A stretch of DNA of 64,000 nucleotides, taken from Batillaria attramentaria (Eukaryota; Mollusca; Gastropoda; Batillariidae). The stretch is from NCBI GenBank assembly GCA_018292915.2, contig JACVVK020000369.1, positions 326,001-390,000 on the forward strand, read 5' to 3'. Under the pieces are notes generated by a model. That model ran no database searches. It was not told where the DNA came from and saw only the letters and a program-made list of their open reading frames with translations. The position numbers and the translations under genes are program-made. Below are positions 10,924 to 22,363 of this stretch, one piece after another. The stretch's first letter is position 1. Each line of letters starts with the position of its first letter.

Positions 10924-11837
10924 TCCAAGAATTCAAGAAACAAAGAAATTACGTAAATTCACTTGTTAGAAAGGCCCAGAAATTGGAAGCCGAAAAGGTA
11001 ATTGCTGACAGCAAAGACTCTCGCACAGTATGGCAGGCTATTAACATGATTACAAAAGGTAAAAAATCTCAGTCTCCCACGATCCCCCATATTCTCACAG
11101 CCAATTCTTTCAACGGTCATTTCCTAAATATAGCAGATACTTTAGCCCACGAAAATGATAGCGACCCCGAAAATTATGTCTGTTCAGAACAACTAAAACG
11201 ACATTGCAACACTTCAACAGGTAAACCATTTACCATGCCATTAATGACTGTGCTAGATGTTGGTAAGTCAATTTCCAACATGGCAAACAAGAAATCGTGT
11301 GGTTTGCATGGCATCAGTAGCAAAATACTAAAAACGCCCCTGCCATATATAACTGAGTCATTGACATTTATCTATAATCTCTCTATTCAGAACAATTATG
11401 TATTTCCAGCGGCCCTTAAAAACGCTAAAGTTGTCCCGTATCCAAAAAAAAACCACAAAAATCTAAGCGACGTAAATGAATATCGTCCAATATCTATACT
11501 ATCAGTTCTCTCAAAACCCCTAGAAACACACATTCACACACATCTGCTCACATTCCTCGAAGAAAATAAACTTCTGTGCGCATTTCAGTGAGGTTACCGT
11601 CCAGGCCATTCCTGCAAGACTGCTCTCACTCACATCATAGATAAATGGCTTAGTGGTATAAATAAATCAAAACTATCTGGAGCAATATTTCTTGACCTCA
11701 AGAAAGCTTTTGATTTGGTAAATCACAGCATTCTGAAAAAACAAAACAAAAAAACTGCGGTTATACAACATTGGGTCAGGCGCATTATCATTTTTCTCAT
11801 CCTTCCTCTTACACAGGAAACAGAGAGTCTTTTTAAG

Positions 11838-12007
11838 GTGGATGTGTGGGAGTTTAACGTCCTTTTCCACCACATAAGGGTGATATCAAAGACGGTGCAA
11901 CGAGAAAAAAGGCCAGCACAAATATTTGGCCCCAGCCGGCGGGATTCGAACTCGCGACCCGAGCACTGAGAGTCCAACGCTCTACCATTCGGCCACCCCG
12001 GCTCCCC
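11838..12007 (-). mobile_element. tRNA-derived SINE inserted in the LINE
   Basis: The 13-bp duplication GAGTCTTTTTAAG lies at 11825-11837 and 12008-12020. On the minus strand the head GGGGAGCCGGGGTGGCCGAA and the B-box GAGTTCGAATCCC are clear, then the family body and GTTAAAC tail. The A-box fits TGGCCGAATGG. Confidence 0.92.
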
Positions 12008-12118
12008 GAGTCTTTTTAAGTGGCACATTCTCATCCGAAGGGATTGCTAAGTATGGGGTACATCAGGGCTCCATCTTGGGGCCTCTTTTATTTTGTCTTT
12101 ATATAAATGGCCTTCTTT

Positions 12119-13787
12119 TTGGCTCACTTGTGTAACAAAGTGAGTCTTTGTAATACCCCTCCGTCGTCTGTCTGTGTGTGTGTGTGTCTGTGTGTCCGCA
12201 GTAAACCTTAACATTGGCATTTTCTCAGAATCTACAAACAGCAGAGACACCAAAATTAATCTGCTGATAGACAGCCATAAGACCTTTCAAAATATACCAT
12301 AATTATTGACCTTGACCCAAGGTCAAGGTCACTAAAGCTGTCTGTTTGGAAAGTTTACATTGGCATTTTCTCAGAATCCAGAAAAGCCAGATACATCAAA
12401 CTTTGCATGATGATGGACATTGACAATACCTTTACCGGCCTGTCTATATTTAGTGACTTTGAGTCAAGGTCAAGGCCATGCAAGTTGTTTTGCGGAAAGC
12501 CTGATGAAACCTGAACATTGGCATTTTCTCAGAACCAATGAAGAGCAGATGCACCAAACTTGACACGCTGGCATTTTCTCAGAATCTACAAACAGCAGAG
12601 ACACCAAAATTAATCTGCTGATAGACAGCCATAAGACCTTTCAAAATATACCATAATTATTGACCTTGAACCAAGGTCAAGGTCACTAAAGCTGTCTGTT
12701 TGGAAATTTTACATTGGCATTTTCTCAGAGTCTAAAAAAGCCAGAGACATCAAACTCTGCATGGTGATGGACATTGACAACACCTTTACTGACATACCTG
12801 TACTTAGTGACTTTTAGTCAAGGTCAAGGCCATGCAAGCTGTTTTGCGGAAAACCTTCCAAAACCTTAACATTGGCATTTTCTCAGAAACAATGAACATC
12901 AGAGACACCAAACTCGGCACGCTGATAGACAACCATAAGACCTTTCAAATCATACCATAACGATTGACCTTGACGCAAGGTCAAGGTCACTAAAGCTGTC
13001 TTTTAGGAAATTTTACATTGACAATTTTTAAGAATCTAAGAAAGCCAGAGAAATCAAACTTTGCAAGATGATAGACATTGACAACACCTTCACTGACATA
13101 CCTGGCTTGCTGATAAACGGTAGTAAGACCTTTCAAGAAATACCATTTTGAATAACCTTGACTAAAGGTCAAGGTCATCAATAGCTGTCGCATTGGAAAT
13201 TAAAATTGCCATTTTCTCAGAATGTAGGGGAACCAGAGGCATCAAACTTTGCATGATGATAGACATTGACAAAACCTGTACTGGCATGCTTGTATTCAAT
13301 TTCCTTGAGTCAAGGTCAAGGCCATTCAACATGTTTTGCGGAGACTTTAACGTTAGCATTTTCTTGGAAACAACAAACAGCATGTGCACCAAACAAGGCA
13401 CAATGATAGACAGCAATGAGACCTATGCACACATACCCCTTCGAATGACCTTGGCTCAAGGTCAAGGTCATTACAGCTCTGTTGTGAAATTTTACATTAC
13501 CACTTGTACAGAAACTACATAAACTAGAGCTGTCAAACTTGGCATAATGATAATTATTGATAAGCTCTTCACTTACAGATCTCATTTGAATGACCTTGAC
13601 CTAAGGTCAAGGTCATAGAAGCTGTCCTGGGAAAACTGTTATTTCGCCATTTACCGTTTTCTTAGGAACTATGAACACAAGAGACACCCTACTTCAGGAT
13701 AGCTAGTGATAGGAGCTTTACAAACATACTCTTTTGAATGACCTTGACCCATCTCACAAGTGAGCCAAGGAAGCTTTGCTCCTCTAG
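12119..13787. mobile_element. Helentron-like non-autonomous element with internal tandem units
   Basis: TTGGCTCACTTGTG (12119-12132) is matched in inverse by CACAAGTGAGCCAA (13755-13768); a small hairpin (GAGC...GCTC) and CTAG (13784-13787) follow before the LINE frame resumes. The interior repeats CATTGGCATTTTCTCAGAA and AAGGTCAAGGTCACT blocks; two larger units repeat with an offset of about 354 bases (12231 and 12585). Asymmetric ends, a 3' hairpin, no obvious target duplication and internal tandem repeats suit Helentron/HINE elements. Family assignment is inference. Confidence 0.6.
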
Positions 13788-13945
13788 TTTGTTTATCTAG
13801 TCCCAACGTGTCCTGCGAGTTATTTGCAGATGACACAATACCACACACATCCGACAAAGAAGAGGCAACAATAAACACAACACTCCAGCAGAGCCTCGAT
13901 GAAGTATATGAATGGTGTACTCAAAATCATATGATAATCAGCGTA

Positions 13946-14239
13946 CATGGGTGTGCTTTTTCAGTGTTGGATTGGTGTGGTGGTACAGATTGGCAGTATG
14001 GGAGAGTGGAGGGATGGGTGGAGAGGGTGATCATACGTCTCACTGTCTCCATTGATTACTTTCAGGATCAGTTTAATGTCAGAAATAAACTGTTTGGCGT
14101 TTTTGGTGTTGTTCTTGTTGCTGTCTGGGACCGGGGTGGGGGGGGGGGGGGTCATTGTTGGAGGGGGTTGGTTTTCCTTTCTACTTACTGTATTACTTTT
14201 ATTTATTCACTTTTTCACTTTAAAAAAAGTTAAACTCGT
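13946..14239. other. Unassigned sequence after the LINE
   Basis: G-rich tracts (14140-14170) are present. No gene is recognised; an open frame running on from the LINE is not LINE-like here. Confidence 0.5.
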
Positions 14240-14259
14240 GTGTGTGTGTGTGTGTGTGT

Positions 14260-14318
<59 letters not shown>
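14240..14318. repeat. (GT)n microsatellite
   Basis: Nearly pure GT. It sits at the left edge of the duplicated segment, as does the array at 18649-18738 in the second copy. Confidence 0.95.
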
Positions 14319-14319
<1 letters not shown>

Positions 14320-15510
14320 TAATTTATTTCGAGGGAAGAAGCAGGAAAGTTAATCCACGATCACATGTCTGAAGTTAAATACAATATCTTATCAAAATGA
14401 AGCATAAGTACAAGAACAATTTCAGGAGAATCCTTTGACTTGGTTGGCTACACGAGAAGCCGAAACCTTACGACCAGGAAAAACAAAGAAAGACTGGATG
14501 TGACAGAAAAACAGCAACCACAGTTTACGAAAGAGACTGTATGTATTTAGAAATAGCATTTCTATTGATTTACTCATTAATTTTGTAACGACATAAGGAT
14601 GAGGCTGTTCACCTTTTCGGTCTAACATTACACGCTGTATTAATTCGAAACCCGATTACGTTCTCCCCGACCGGCTGGTGAGAGATCAGTGAAACAAAAC
14701 TTGTGTTTCTTAACCTCTAAAACCGAAAGAACAGATGTGATAAATAACGCCCCGTACTTTGGTTTTCATGCTTCACCCAGTGTGGAAGTCCAAGAAACTT
14801 TCTCTCAGAACCAAGTACAGAATCTTCAGGAGCAATGTACTCAGCATCCTTCTCTATGGATCTGAGTGCTGGAAAATAACCAACACCATCTCAAAAAAGC
14901 TGGACACCTTCCAGACCAAATGCCTTCGCCGAATCCGCCACATCTTTTGGCCAAACACTATTTCCAACGGGGAACTTTTGTCGGCAGCAGACCTTCAGCC
15001 CCTCACGGAAGTCATCGCTGAAAAAAGGTGGAGATGGCTTGTTCATGTACTGAGAATGCCCCCCAGCTCACTGCAGAGAACTGCACTCAGGTGGAATCCG
15101 CAGGGGAAAAGAAGACGAGGCAGACCAAAAGAGACCTGGAGACGTACCATGGAGCGCGAACTCAAGACAAGGAACCTCTCATGGGACACAGAACCGAAAG
15201 TTGCCGGAAACCGACAGAAGTGGAAAGCCTTGACTGCTGCCTTCATGTGCCAGAGGGCACGCAGAGCCTTGAATGAATGAATGAACTTTGGTTTTCACTC
15301 TCTGCACTTTCAGGTTTGACTGTAGCGTATGCGGCTTTGTAGTGATCGGTCGGTCTATTCTGCGTGTCAACACAATTACTACTCAAAGGGAAAGTAGTTG
15401 ACAAGATCCGCTGGGCCAGCAGTAGCTTTACGGTTTTGTTTTTTCCCCCACGATGTTTTCTTTTGAAGCCCCTGGCCATTAGGTGGGCTAAGGGGATTAT
15501 TGCTATCAAC

Positions 15511-15541
<31 letters not shown>

Positions 15542-15950
15542 AGAGAGGGAGGGAGAGAGAGAAAGAGAGAGAGAAAATATCCCAAGAACGGGTGAACCAA
15601 TCAACACCATTTTTTGGTGTGTATGTTTATTATCGGACTTAAAGAAGTGGATTTGTTTTGGTTAAGTGACTGCGTCCGAGCTACATCCGGAAACAGCTCT
15701 CTGCACCGCCAACCTACCGCAGTACCCCGGCTGCCTACCTGTCTTAGTGCTCGTATCTCCCTTGCCAAGTTTAGCTAACTAAAGACATACAAGTTCATGT
15801 GTTGTCAAGACAGGTTTATCCACCAGACCGTCGACGTCGCCGACTGTGCTAGAGTCCAGTGTTGCCTAAATTGTGACGGTTTTTTTGTGTTGAAAATTCT
15901 TGAGTCCCATCCTCTCACACTGGGGTGGTAACGTTTTTAGACATAATTAT
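14319..15950. repeat. Triplicated segment, copy 1 (contains a LINE insertion)
   Basis: Starting GATAATTTATTTCGAGGGAA it matches 18739-19887 nearly base for base apart from a 516-bp LINE at 14769-15284 and microsatellite length. A diverged third copy lies at 16160-17290. It holds a (GT)n(GA)n array at 15512-15575. No coding function is seen. Confidence 0.88.
14769..15284 (+). pseudogene. 5'-truncated LINE, C-terminal pol part
   Basis: The frame reads NVLSILLYGSECWKITNTIS, then CLRRIRHIFWPNTISN, RWRWLVHVLRMPP and GKRRRGRPKETWRRTMEREL, ending at a stop after RRALNE. This is the conserved C-terminus of endonuclease/reverse-transcriptase LINEs of the RTE/Nimb sort. Only about 170 codons are present. 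The tail is GAAT repeats, and the 13-bp duplication ACTTTGGTTTTCA flanks it (14756-14768, 15285-15297). The unoccupied site is visible in the second segment copy near 19170-19185. Confidence 0.92.
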
Positions 15951-16079
15951 TCCACGTAGTGCCAGCCGTACGGACATACACGGCGCGGGAAAAAATGGTG
16001 GGCGAGAAAAGGACCAGAACAAATAGTAAAAATATCACAACACTTTTGTTTGTTTGTTGAAGTTACGTCCCATTTGTTT

Positions 16080-16115
16080 ATGTCCTGAAGAAGGCGAAAG
16101 CCGAAACGTTCACCT
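16080..16115 (+). other. Hammerhead-like core motif (CTGAAGA...GAAAC)
   Basis: TCCTGAAGAAGGCGAAAGCC followed by GAAACGTTC has the CTGANGA and GAAA core elements separated by a GGC/GCC stem with a GAAA loop. Penelope-like retroelements are known to carry hammerhead motifs of this look. Flanking bases do not form a convincing stem I, so I do not call it an active ribozyme. Confidence 0.3.
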
Positions 16116-16159
16116 GTGCCGTCCTTTGTGAAAGTTAAGTGGTTTCTGTCCTTTGTCTC

Positions 16160-17290
16160 TGTATCTTATCGAAATTAAGCATGAGGACAAAGAAAAAAAT
16201 CACGAGAATCCTTTTCAATTGGTTGGTTACATGAGAAGCGGAAACCTTACGGCCAGAAACAAATTTAGACTGGGTGCAGCAGCAGCAAAGAAAAGAGAAA
16301 AATAACCACAATATTTTCAGAAAAGATTGTATGTATATAAAAATATATCATGATTTACGTATTTTTAAACGAAATAAGGATCAACCTGTTGTCAACCTCG
16401 GTCTAACATTACATAACATCACACGCTGTATGAAAACCTAAATCCAAAATCTGCGGCCCTCTGGTGAGATAAAAAAAAAAATGGATGATTTGTGTTTCTC
16501 AGCCTCTGAATCCGAAAGAACAGATGTGATTAGAATGCACTGTACTTCGGGTTTCACTTTCTGTTCTTTCAATTTTTACTGTAGCGTTAGTTGGGTAACC
16601 CATGAGTGATCGGGGAAGTCACATCCCGGGTTAGGGACCCAAGCGAACAAACTTTTTGGCAGCTACTTTTTTTTCTCCGTGGCACACAGCGAACTTTACC
16701 TCGCAGTGTTAACGTTGGACATTTTCCACTGAGACACGCACGCACTGTAGCTTGTAGGGCTAAAGTATATATTTTCATGGAACGCTATTCAGCGTCAATT
16801 GTGTCCTATCATTATATAAATATTGGTCCAGCCACCACAGTGATATTAATGTGTTGATTTTTTTCCCTATAGTTGGATCCATGACCCTCGATTACAGGAG
16901 AGGGACATCGTGACTACTGTAGCGCATTCGGCCGTGTAGTAATCGGTCGAAACATTCTGCGTGTCAGAGTCAACACAGTTGCTATTCAACGGGAAAGTAG
17001 TTGACACAAGCTGCCAGGTCAGCAGTAGCTTGGTGTTTCTTTCTGATGTTTTATTTTGAAGCCACTGCCCACGCCGTGGACAAAGGTGATTATTGCGATC
17101 AATGCGTACGACTGTGTGTGTGTGTCTGTAGAAAGACAAAATATCTGAAGAACCGGTGAACCAATCAACTCCATGTTGGGAGTGTGTGTTCATTATCGGA
17201 CTCCAAAAGAAGCCAATTTCTACCCTGCGTCCGAGCTATTATCGACGAAACTTTTGAAGCGGAGTGGCACCGGAAACAGCTCACTGCAGG
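16160..17290. repeat. Triplicated segment, diverged copy 3
   Basis: It matches copies 1 and 2 in order: CCTTACGGCCAG, TCTAACATTACA, GAAAGAACAGATGTGAT, then after an unshared stretch (about 16586-16915) GGGAAAGTAGTTGACA, GTGAACCAATCAAC and CATTATCGGACT. Part of the unshared stretch (16590-16655) is an inverted relative of 20438-20503. Confidence 0.7.
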
Positions 17291-18646
17291 CTACAGACCA
17301 CTAATAGCTCCCGGGTCACGTAGTGACAACTACGCTAAATATAGTACAAAATGTTTGCCCCTTTCAAAATGTGTGTGCAGAGTAAAAAAAAATGGCAATC
17401 TGGGGCTTTTTTTTTTTTTGGTTGGCTTTGTAAATACGTTCCTTGCCAGGTAAGTGAAATAATGGAAAAATGAGCTTGGCTTGTGGACTATTTGTATTCA
17501 TGCGCGGTCGGCACAGGACGACAGAGAATGAGGGGTTATGTGGTCGCTGCTAACATTGCCCCCAAAAACGGAATATTGGAATTTGTTGAAATGTACTCTA
17601 CACACGAGTCTTTAGCTGCCGGATTTTTGTGATTTTAGGGGTGAATTTTAAAGCATTTCTAGGGTGTCATATGCAACGTTATGTGTAAGAGGAATATATA
17701 TAGTTTTCCTCGAAGTTTGCATCTGTGGTCTGTAGCCTGCACTGCCCATCTACCGCAGTACCCGGGCAGCCTATCTGTCTCTGGTCGCAGCTCCTTTGCG
17801 AAGTTCAGCAACGGTGACCTCGGCGAGTATTTGCATGGGTGACATGCTGTAGGGTTTTGCTTCACGCGTGCCCCAAAGACTTTTCCACCATTAATTACTG
17901 ATTGCACCCGGCACTGTTCTGTGGGCGGGGGCTTCAGTTGCCAACCGCGCGCATGGCCTTTATTTGTTCTTGTTCGGATGAACAATAACCACTCCATGTT
18001 TGGCTCTGACAGGATTTGAACCCAGGACCTTTCCATCTCGTTTCCATCTCTCAACCGCTCGTCTTGGGTAAAATTGATGGAGACGCAGAGGAAGACATGG
18101 TTCTTTCGGTCTAGCTAGAGCGCTTCATTTCACCGGATCTCGTTTGTGACGGGCAAACAGGAAGGCCACCGATGAAATTTCTGCTCTTCTCGTCAGCAGA
18201 TGCAAAATGTGTTTGGGTCAGCTCCAGTTTAGCTGGAGTTTTAAAACAAAGCAGCTGTCAGTTGAGTGTGCCCTGTGAACAGGACTCGGCAGAAAAAAAA
18301 CCCAAATCTGTTTGTAACTTTAAAATGAAATAGCAGGCAGTTAAACTCACATCTTTTTTTTTTTTTTTTTTTTGGGGGGGGGGGGGGAGGAGGAGGAGGT
18401 GTTCTGGTGGATTATTATAAAACTCTTCAAAATATACGTAAACGATTATACAAAAAATGTGATTTTGTGATTGTAATTTTCACAAAGTTACCATACGCTT
18501 GCATTTAGTTTCAGGTTACGTCCCCTGAGATTCCCAAGTTTGAGTTCCGGTGTAATTTGCCGTGGTTACAAACTGACGCTAATCCTCTTTATTAAGGATT
18601 ACAAGAAACTGTAGTTGTATCTGTTTATCGTGTTGGAAGAAAGAGA

Positions 18647-18648
<2 letters not shown>
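17291..18648. other. Intergenic; tRNA-like SINE head (-) at about 17990-18065; T/G run
   Basis: On the minus strand 18065-17990 reads like a tRNA-derived head (GAGCGGTTGAGAGATGG, then GGGTTCAAATCCTG). A T run passing into a G run and AGG repeats lies at about 18353-18398. Nothing else is recognised. Confidence 0.4.

Positions 18649-18738
<90 letters not shown>
18649..18738. repeat. (GT)n microsatellite
   Basis: About 90 bases of GT with one A interruption, at the left edge of segment copy 2. Confidence 0.95.
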
Positions 18739-18740
<2 letters not shown>

Positions 18741-19394
18741 TAATTTATTTCGAGGGAAGAAGCAGGAAAGTTAATCCACGATCACATGTCTGAAGTTAAA
18801 TACAATATCTTATCAAAATGAAGCATAAGTACAAGAACAATTTCAGGAGAATCCTTTGACTTGGTTGGCTACACGAGAAGCCGAAACCTTACGACCAGGA
18901 AAAACAAAGAAAGACTGGATGTGACAGAAAAACAGCAACCACAGTTTACGAAAGAGACTGTATGTATTTAGAAATATATCTTGATTTACGCATTAATTTT
19001 GTAACGACATAAGGATGAGGCTGTTCACCTTTTCGGTCTAACATTACACGCTGTATTAATTCGAAATCCGATTACGTTCTCCCCGACCGGCTGGTGAGAG
19101 ATCAGTGAAACAAAACTTGTGTTTCTCAACCTCTAAAACCGAAAGAACAGATGTGATAAATAACGCCCCGTACTTCGGTTTTCACTCTCTGCACTTTCAG
19201 GTTTGACTGTAGCGTATGTGGCTTTGTAGTGATCGGTCGGTCTATTCTGCGTGTCAACACAGTTACTACTCAAAGGGAAAGTAGTTGACAAGATCCGCTG
19301 GGCCAGCAGTAGCTTTACGGTTTTGTTTTTTCCTCCACGATGTTTTCTTTTGAAGCCCCTGGCCATTAGGTGGGCTAAGGGGATTATTGCTATC

Positions 19395-19492
<98 letters not shown>

Positions 19493-19887
19493 TATCCCAA
19501 GAACGGGTGAACCAATCAACACCATTTTTTGGTGTGTATGTTTATTATCGGACTTAAAGAAGTGGATTTGTTTTGGTTAAGTGACTGCGTCCGAGCTACA
19601 TCCGGAAACAGCTCTCTGCACCGCCAACCTGCCGCAGTACCCCGGCTGCCTACCTGTCTTAGTGCTCGTATCTCCCTTGCCAAGTTTAGCTAACTAAAGA
19701 CATACAAGTTCATGTGTTGTCAAGACAGGTTTATCCACCAGACCGTCGACGTCGCCGACTGTGCTAGAGTCCAGTGTTGCCTAAATTGTGACGGTTTTTT
19801 TGTGTTGAAAATTCTTGAGTCCCATCCTCTCACACTGGGGTGGTAACGTTTTTAGACATAATTATTCCACGCAGTGCCAGCCGCACT
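18739..19887. repeat. Triplicated segment, copy 2 (no LINE)
   Basis: Near-identical to copy 1 without the LINE. It holds a long (GT)n(GA)n array at about 19399-19488. Similarity stops near 19887, where copy 1 also diverges (CAGTGCCAGCCG). Confidence 0.9.
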
Positions 19888-20504
19888 CTAGTCGGTGTCT
19901 TAAAATAGTCGGCTGCTAAGACAAAGGTATCACTGACGCGACGTTACTTTTCTTGTCGGCTCAAACGCTTCCTTGTCGGATTCAGACGACAATCTCTGTC
20001 TAAACTGACAGAGATCATGTTGTTTTGAAAGGGGGAAAGTTGACGTACAAACACAGTACATGCAAACACACTGCTTACCTCAACCACGATGAAGAAATCA
20101 CAACGCGGATTGAAACTGATTGAGGAAGTATCCGTGTTAGTATCCTTTCGAGAGAAAATGTCGCAGGAAAGTGCACGCGAGTTGGTGTGGGGGGCATGTG
20201 GGAGATGATTTAGAACATGGAAGATAACTCTAAAAATAACAATGAGTTCATTCCCTCTTTTCGCTGTGCGCCATAAGGGACCCCATTCTAACTTCCGCAG
20301 ACGGCCCGTTGAAGCCGTGAACATTTCAATCAAGTTCAGCTAGTAAACATCATCGTACAGCTTAGGTACGCTGTCAGTTTTCTTATATTAGCCTGACGTT
20401 TACCTGTGCTATAGCCACCACGCAAAAGATGTAGCCACCAAAAAGTTTCTTCGCTTGGATCCCTAACCCAGGATGTCTTCCCCGTGGGTTACCCGAACTA
20501 CACT
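19888..20504. other. Intergenic, no gene recognised
   Basis: The stretch 20438-20503 is an inverted relative of 16590-16655. A 129-codon minus-strand open frame (19944-20333) resembles nothing I know. Confidence 0.45.
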
Positions 20505-20775
20505 ACCAGTAGCTAGGAATAAGTAATGTTGCGCATATGCTGCGAACTGCGCCTAGGAGATAATAAGCTGCAATATTTGCTGTATATGCGCTTAGTATTT
20601 ATCTTTGTTTTACCTAGTTGTAATTGCTATTTGTTTTCTACGCTTTTTTTGTAATCGGGAGTTCCAGAAATTAGCATGAAGGCGCAGCTTCTCCTGTATG
20701 TCCTGGGTTTATACCGCCCCGTAAACCAGTTTGCATCCTTTGTCCAACGTCCAACGTTCCATTTTTGTTTTCTCC
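20505..20775 (+). mobile_element. Retroposon fragment (family of 50225-50592)
   Basis: It shares GGAATAAGTAATGTTG, GCGCCTAGGAGATAATAAG, TGCAATATTTGCTGTATATG and CATGAAGGCGCAGC with the copies at 50.3 kb and, inverted, 10.0-10.35 kb. The 3' tail is missing. Confidence 0.7.
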
Positions 20776-20912
20776 TGAGATTCTAGATCCACTATAGCGT
20801 GGCGGGTCTAATGTATTTGGTAGGTCTTACACACTTGACGAGAGAAAGAAAAACAACAACTGACAACAACAAGAAACAACAAAACAGATCAAATAGCATG
20901 AAATTTGGAGAA

Positions 20913-21001
20913 ACAACTTTATGGGATGGGGCCATTCCTCCTTGTTATCACTGAAACTTGCTGCTTTGCGCAGCGAAATCTGCCCCATCCCATAAAGTTG
21001 T
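20913..21001. repeat. 19-bp inverted repeat, foldback element
   Basis: ACAACTTTATGGGATGGGG (20913-20931) is the exact reverse complement of 20983-21001. Related pieces occur at 4490-4530 and 26523-26580. Confidence 0.65.
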
Positions 21002-21239
21002 ATCTCTATACAAAAACAACTTAAAAAAAAACAAACAAAAAAACGGAGGAAAACGAACTGAATGAAGAATGTACAATAGAGTAATATGGCTAAACTGGGT
21101 GTGCCCACTGATCAGAGAGTGCGCGTGTGCGTTGCACCAGATCGATATATCATTTGCATACCACTCCGCATTGCTGCCGCCATAACACAGGCACATCCCG
21201 CTATTGGAAAAGCCTCATTAGTCACAGAAATCTGCTTGG

Positions 21240-21675
21240 CGGTCGCTGATTGGACTGCTGTAATGTGACGTCACGAACTGACCAGATCGATGACTGCTCA
21301 GTTTCCCTGTTAGCTCTACCTCCCATCAGTACTGCCGTGCGCCGGACATTAACATATTATGTTAATAGGGAATTTGCAGAACTGTGCTGGGGAATTTAGA
21401 AAACATTTGGACGAAAGTGGTACGCGCATGCATACATGGAATTGATTTCTTTCTACAGTAAGTGGCGAAAGATAAACCTGTCAACAAAGAGGCAAACAAC
21501 AGTGTTCAGCTTGTTCGGTCCATGACTAAACTGATGTGAAAGAGCGGACTCTGTGACTGGAGTGTCGCTGTCGCATCTTTCGTTATTTTTCCTCCCTCCT
21601 TCTCTCTTTTTTATTTAACATATCTATCTTCACGAGTTTTACTAGTTTACAAACAGTCGTGTAAAACGGTGCATC
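21240..21675 (+). promoter_or_regulatory. Candidate promoter and 5' leader of the LDLa gene
   Basis: This is the sequence directly before the signal-peptide ATG. It includes an inverted CCAAT box (GATTGG, 21248-21253) and a full CRE-like TGACGTCA (21266-21273). No TATA box at a fitting distance is obvious. The transcription start is unknown. Confidence 0.35.
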
Positions 21676-22126
21676 ATGATCACGAACAAACACGTCGTGT
21701 TCTTCCTTGTGTTCCTGCTGTGTTTCACCTCAAACTCCCAGACTGGGGGACGTCATCCAGCTGAGGACGAGGACACACAAGACGGACTTGTGACGACTGC
21801 GAACTCGCAAATCTCAAAGACAGAGAGATTTCAGAGCCGTAGTACAGACAGTACAACTGCACTGGAGACACTGCGAAGGAAAGAAGAAGGGGGACTTCTT
21901 TTCTCAGACCTAACAGTGTCCGAGACAGACTATACAGTGTCCGAGACAGACTATACTGAGCCACCAGGACATGACGTGGTCAGCGGAGTGTGGCCAGTCA
22001 CCACCACGCGAAGAACGACAGCCGGAGACGACACGACGGCCGTGCAAGCGACTTCGTCTGATGGTCATGAGCTGTCCCACACTGACACGACAAGTGTAGA
22101 TGGCGTAACTGGTGTCACATCAGCAG
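21676..22126 (+). CDS. Secreted/membrane LDLa-repeat protein, first coding exon
   Basis: ATG at 21676 begins a clear signal peptide (MITNKHVVFFLVFLLCFTSN), followed by about 125 residues rich in Thr, Ser, Asp and Glu with a tandem pair (TVSETDY twice) and Thr clusters (VTTTRRTTAGDDTTAVQATS), fitting an O-glycosylated extracellular stalk. A GTAAAG donor follows 22126, leaving one base of a codon (phase 1). All six LDLa exons downstream start and end in phase 1, so the exon can splice directly to 26650. The protein should be exported and face the outside of the cell. The full ectodomain, and whether it ends in a membrane helix, cannot be seen here. The mucin-like exon at 5.9 kb is of similar style. 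Confidence is high for a coding first exon and moderate for its link to the LDLa exons. Confidence 0.8.
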
Positions 22127-22317
22127 GTAAAGTAACCCCTTGTTTCTCTCTCATCCTGTTTTGCTTTCCGTCATCCTATTTTGATGTTTATGTTTGAAAT
22201 TATGAGCGGCTAAAAGAAAGAAGGCTTTGTGGAATTTTATGTTTCATATTATGACTTTGGAACATGAAATCCATTGACTGACTGACTGACTCTCTCTCTC
22301 TCTCTTGGCGTTAAGCC

Positions 22318-22363
<46 letters not shown>

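Larger units (their letters stand above)
9790..13945 (+). pseudogene. LINE pol remnant split by three insertions
   Basis: Pieces of one LINE reading frame appear in order: DPDEALALWYRLFPGVL (9790 on), then after an insertion FKKQRNYVNSLVRKAQKLEA (10935 on), a palm region at 11590-11730 (FLDLKKAFDLVNHSIL), GVHQGSILGPLLFCLYINGL (before 12119), and ELFADDTIPHTSDKE (13815 on). It is the same family as the fuller copy at 40280-43475 (endonuclease plus reverse transcriptase, CR1/Jockey-like). The catalytic FADD motif survives, but stops, a short A-rich deletion or insertion near 11735-11760 and three inserted elements (9972-10923, 11838-12007, 12119-13787) make it inactive. Confidence 0.88.

Noticed and set aside
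19944..20333. 129-codon minus-strand open frame
   Set aside because: No recognisable domain or support from context.
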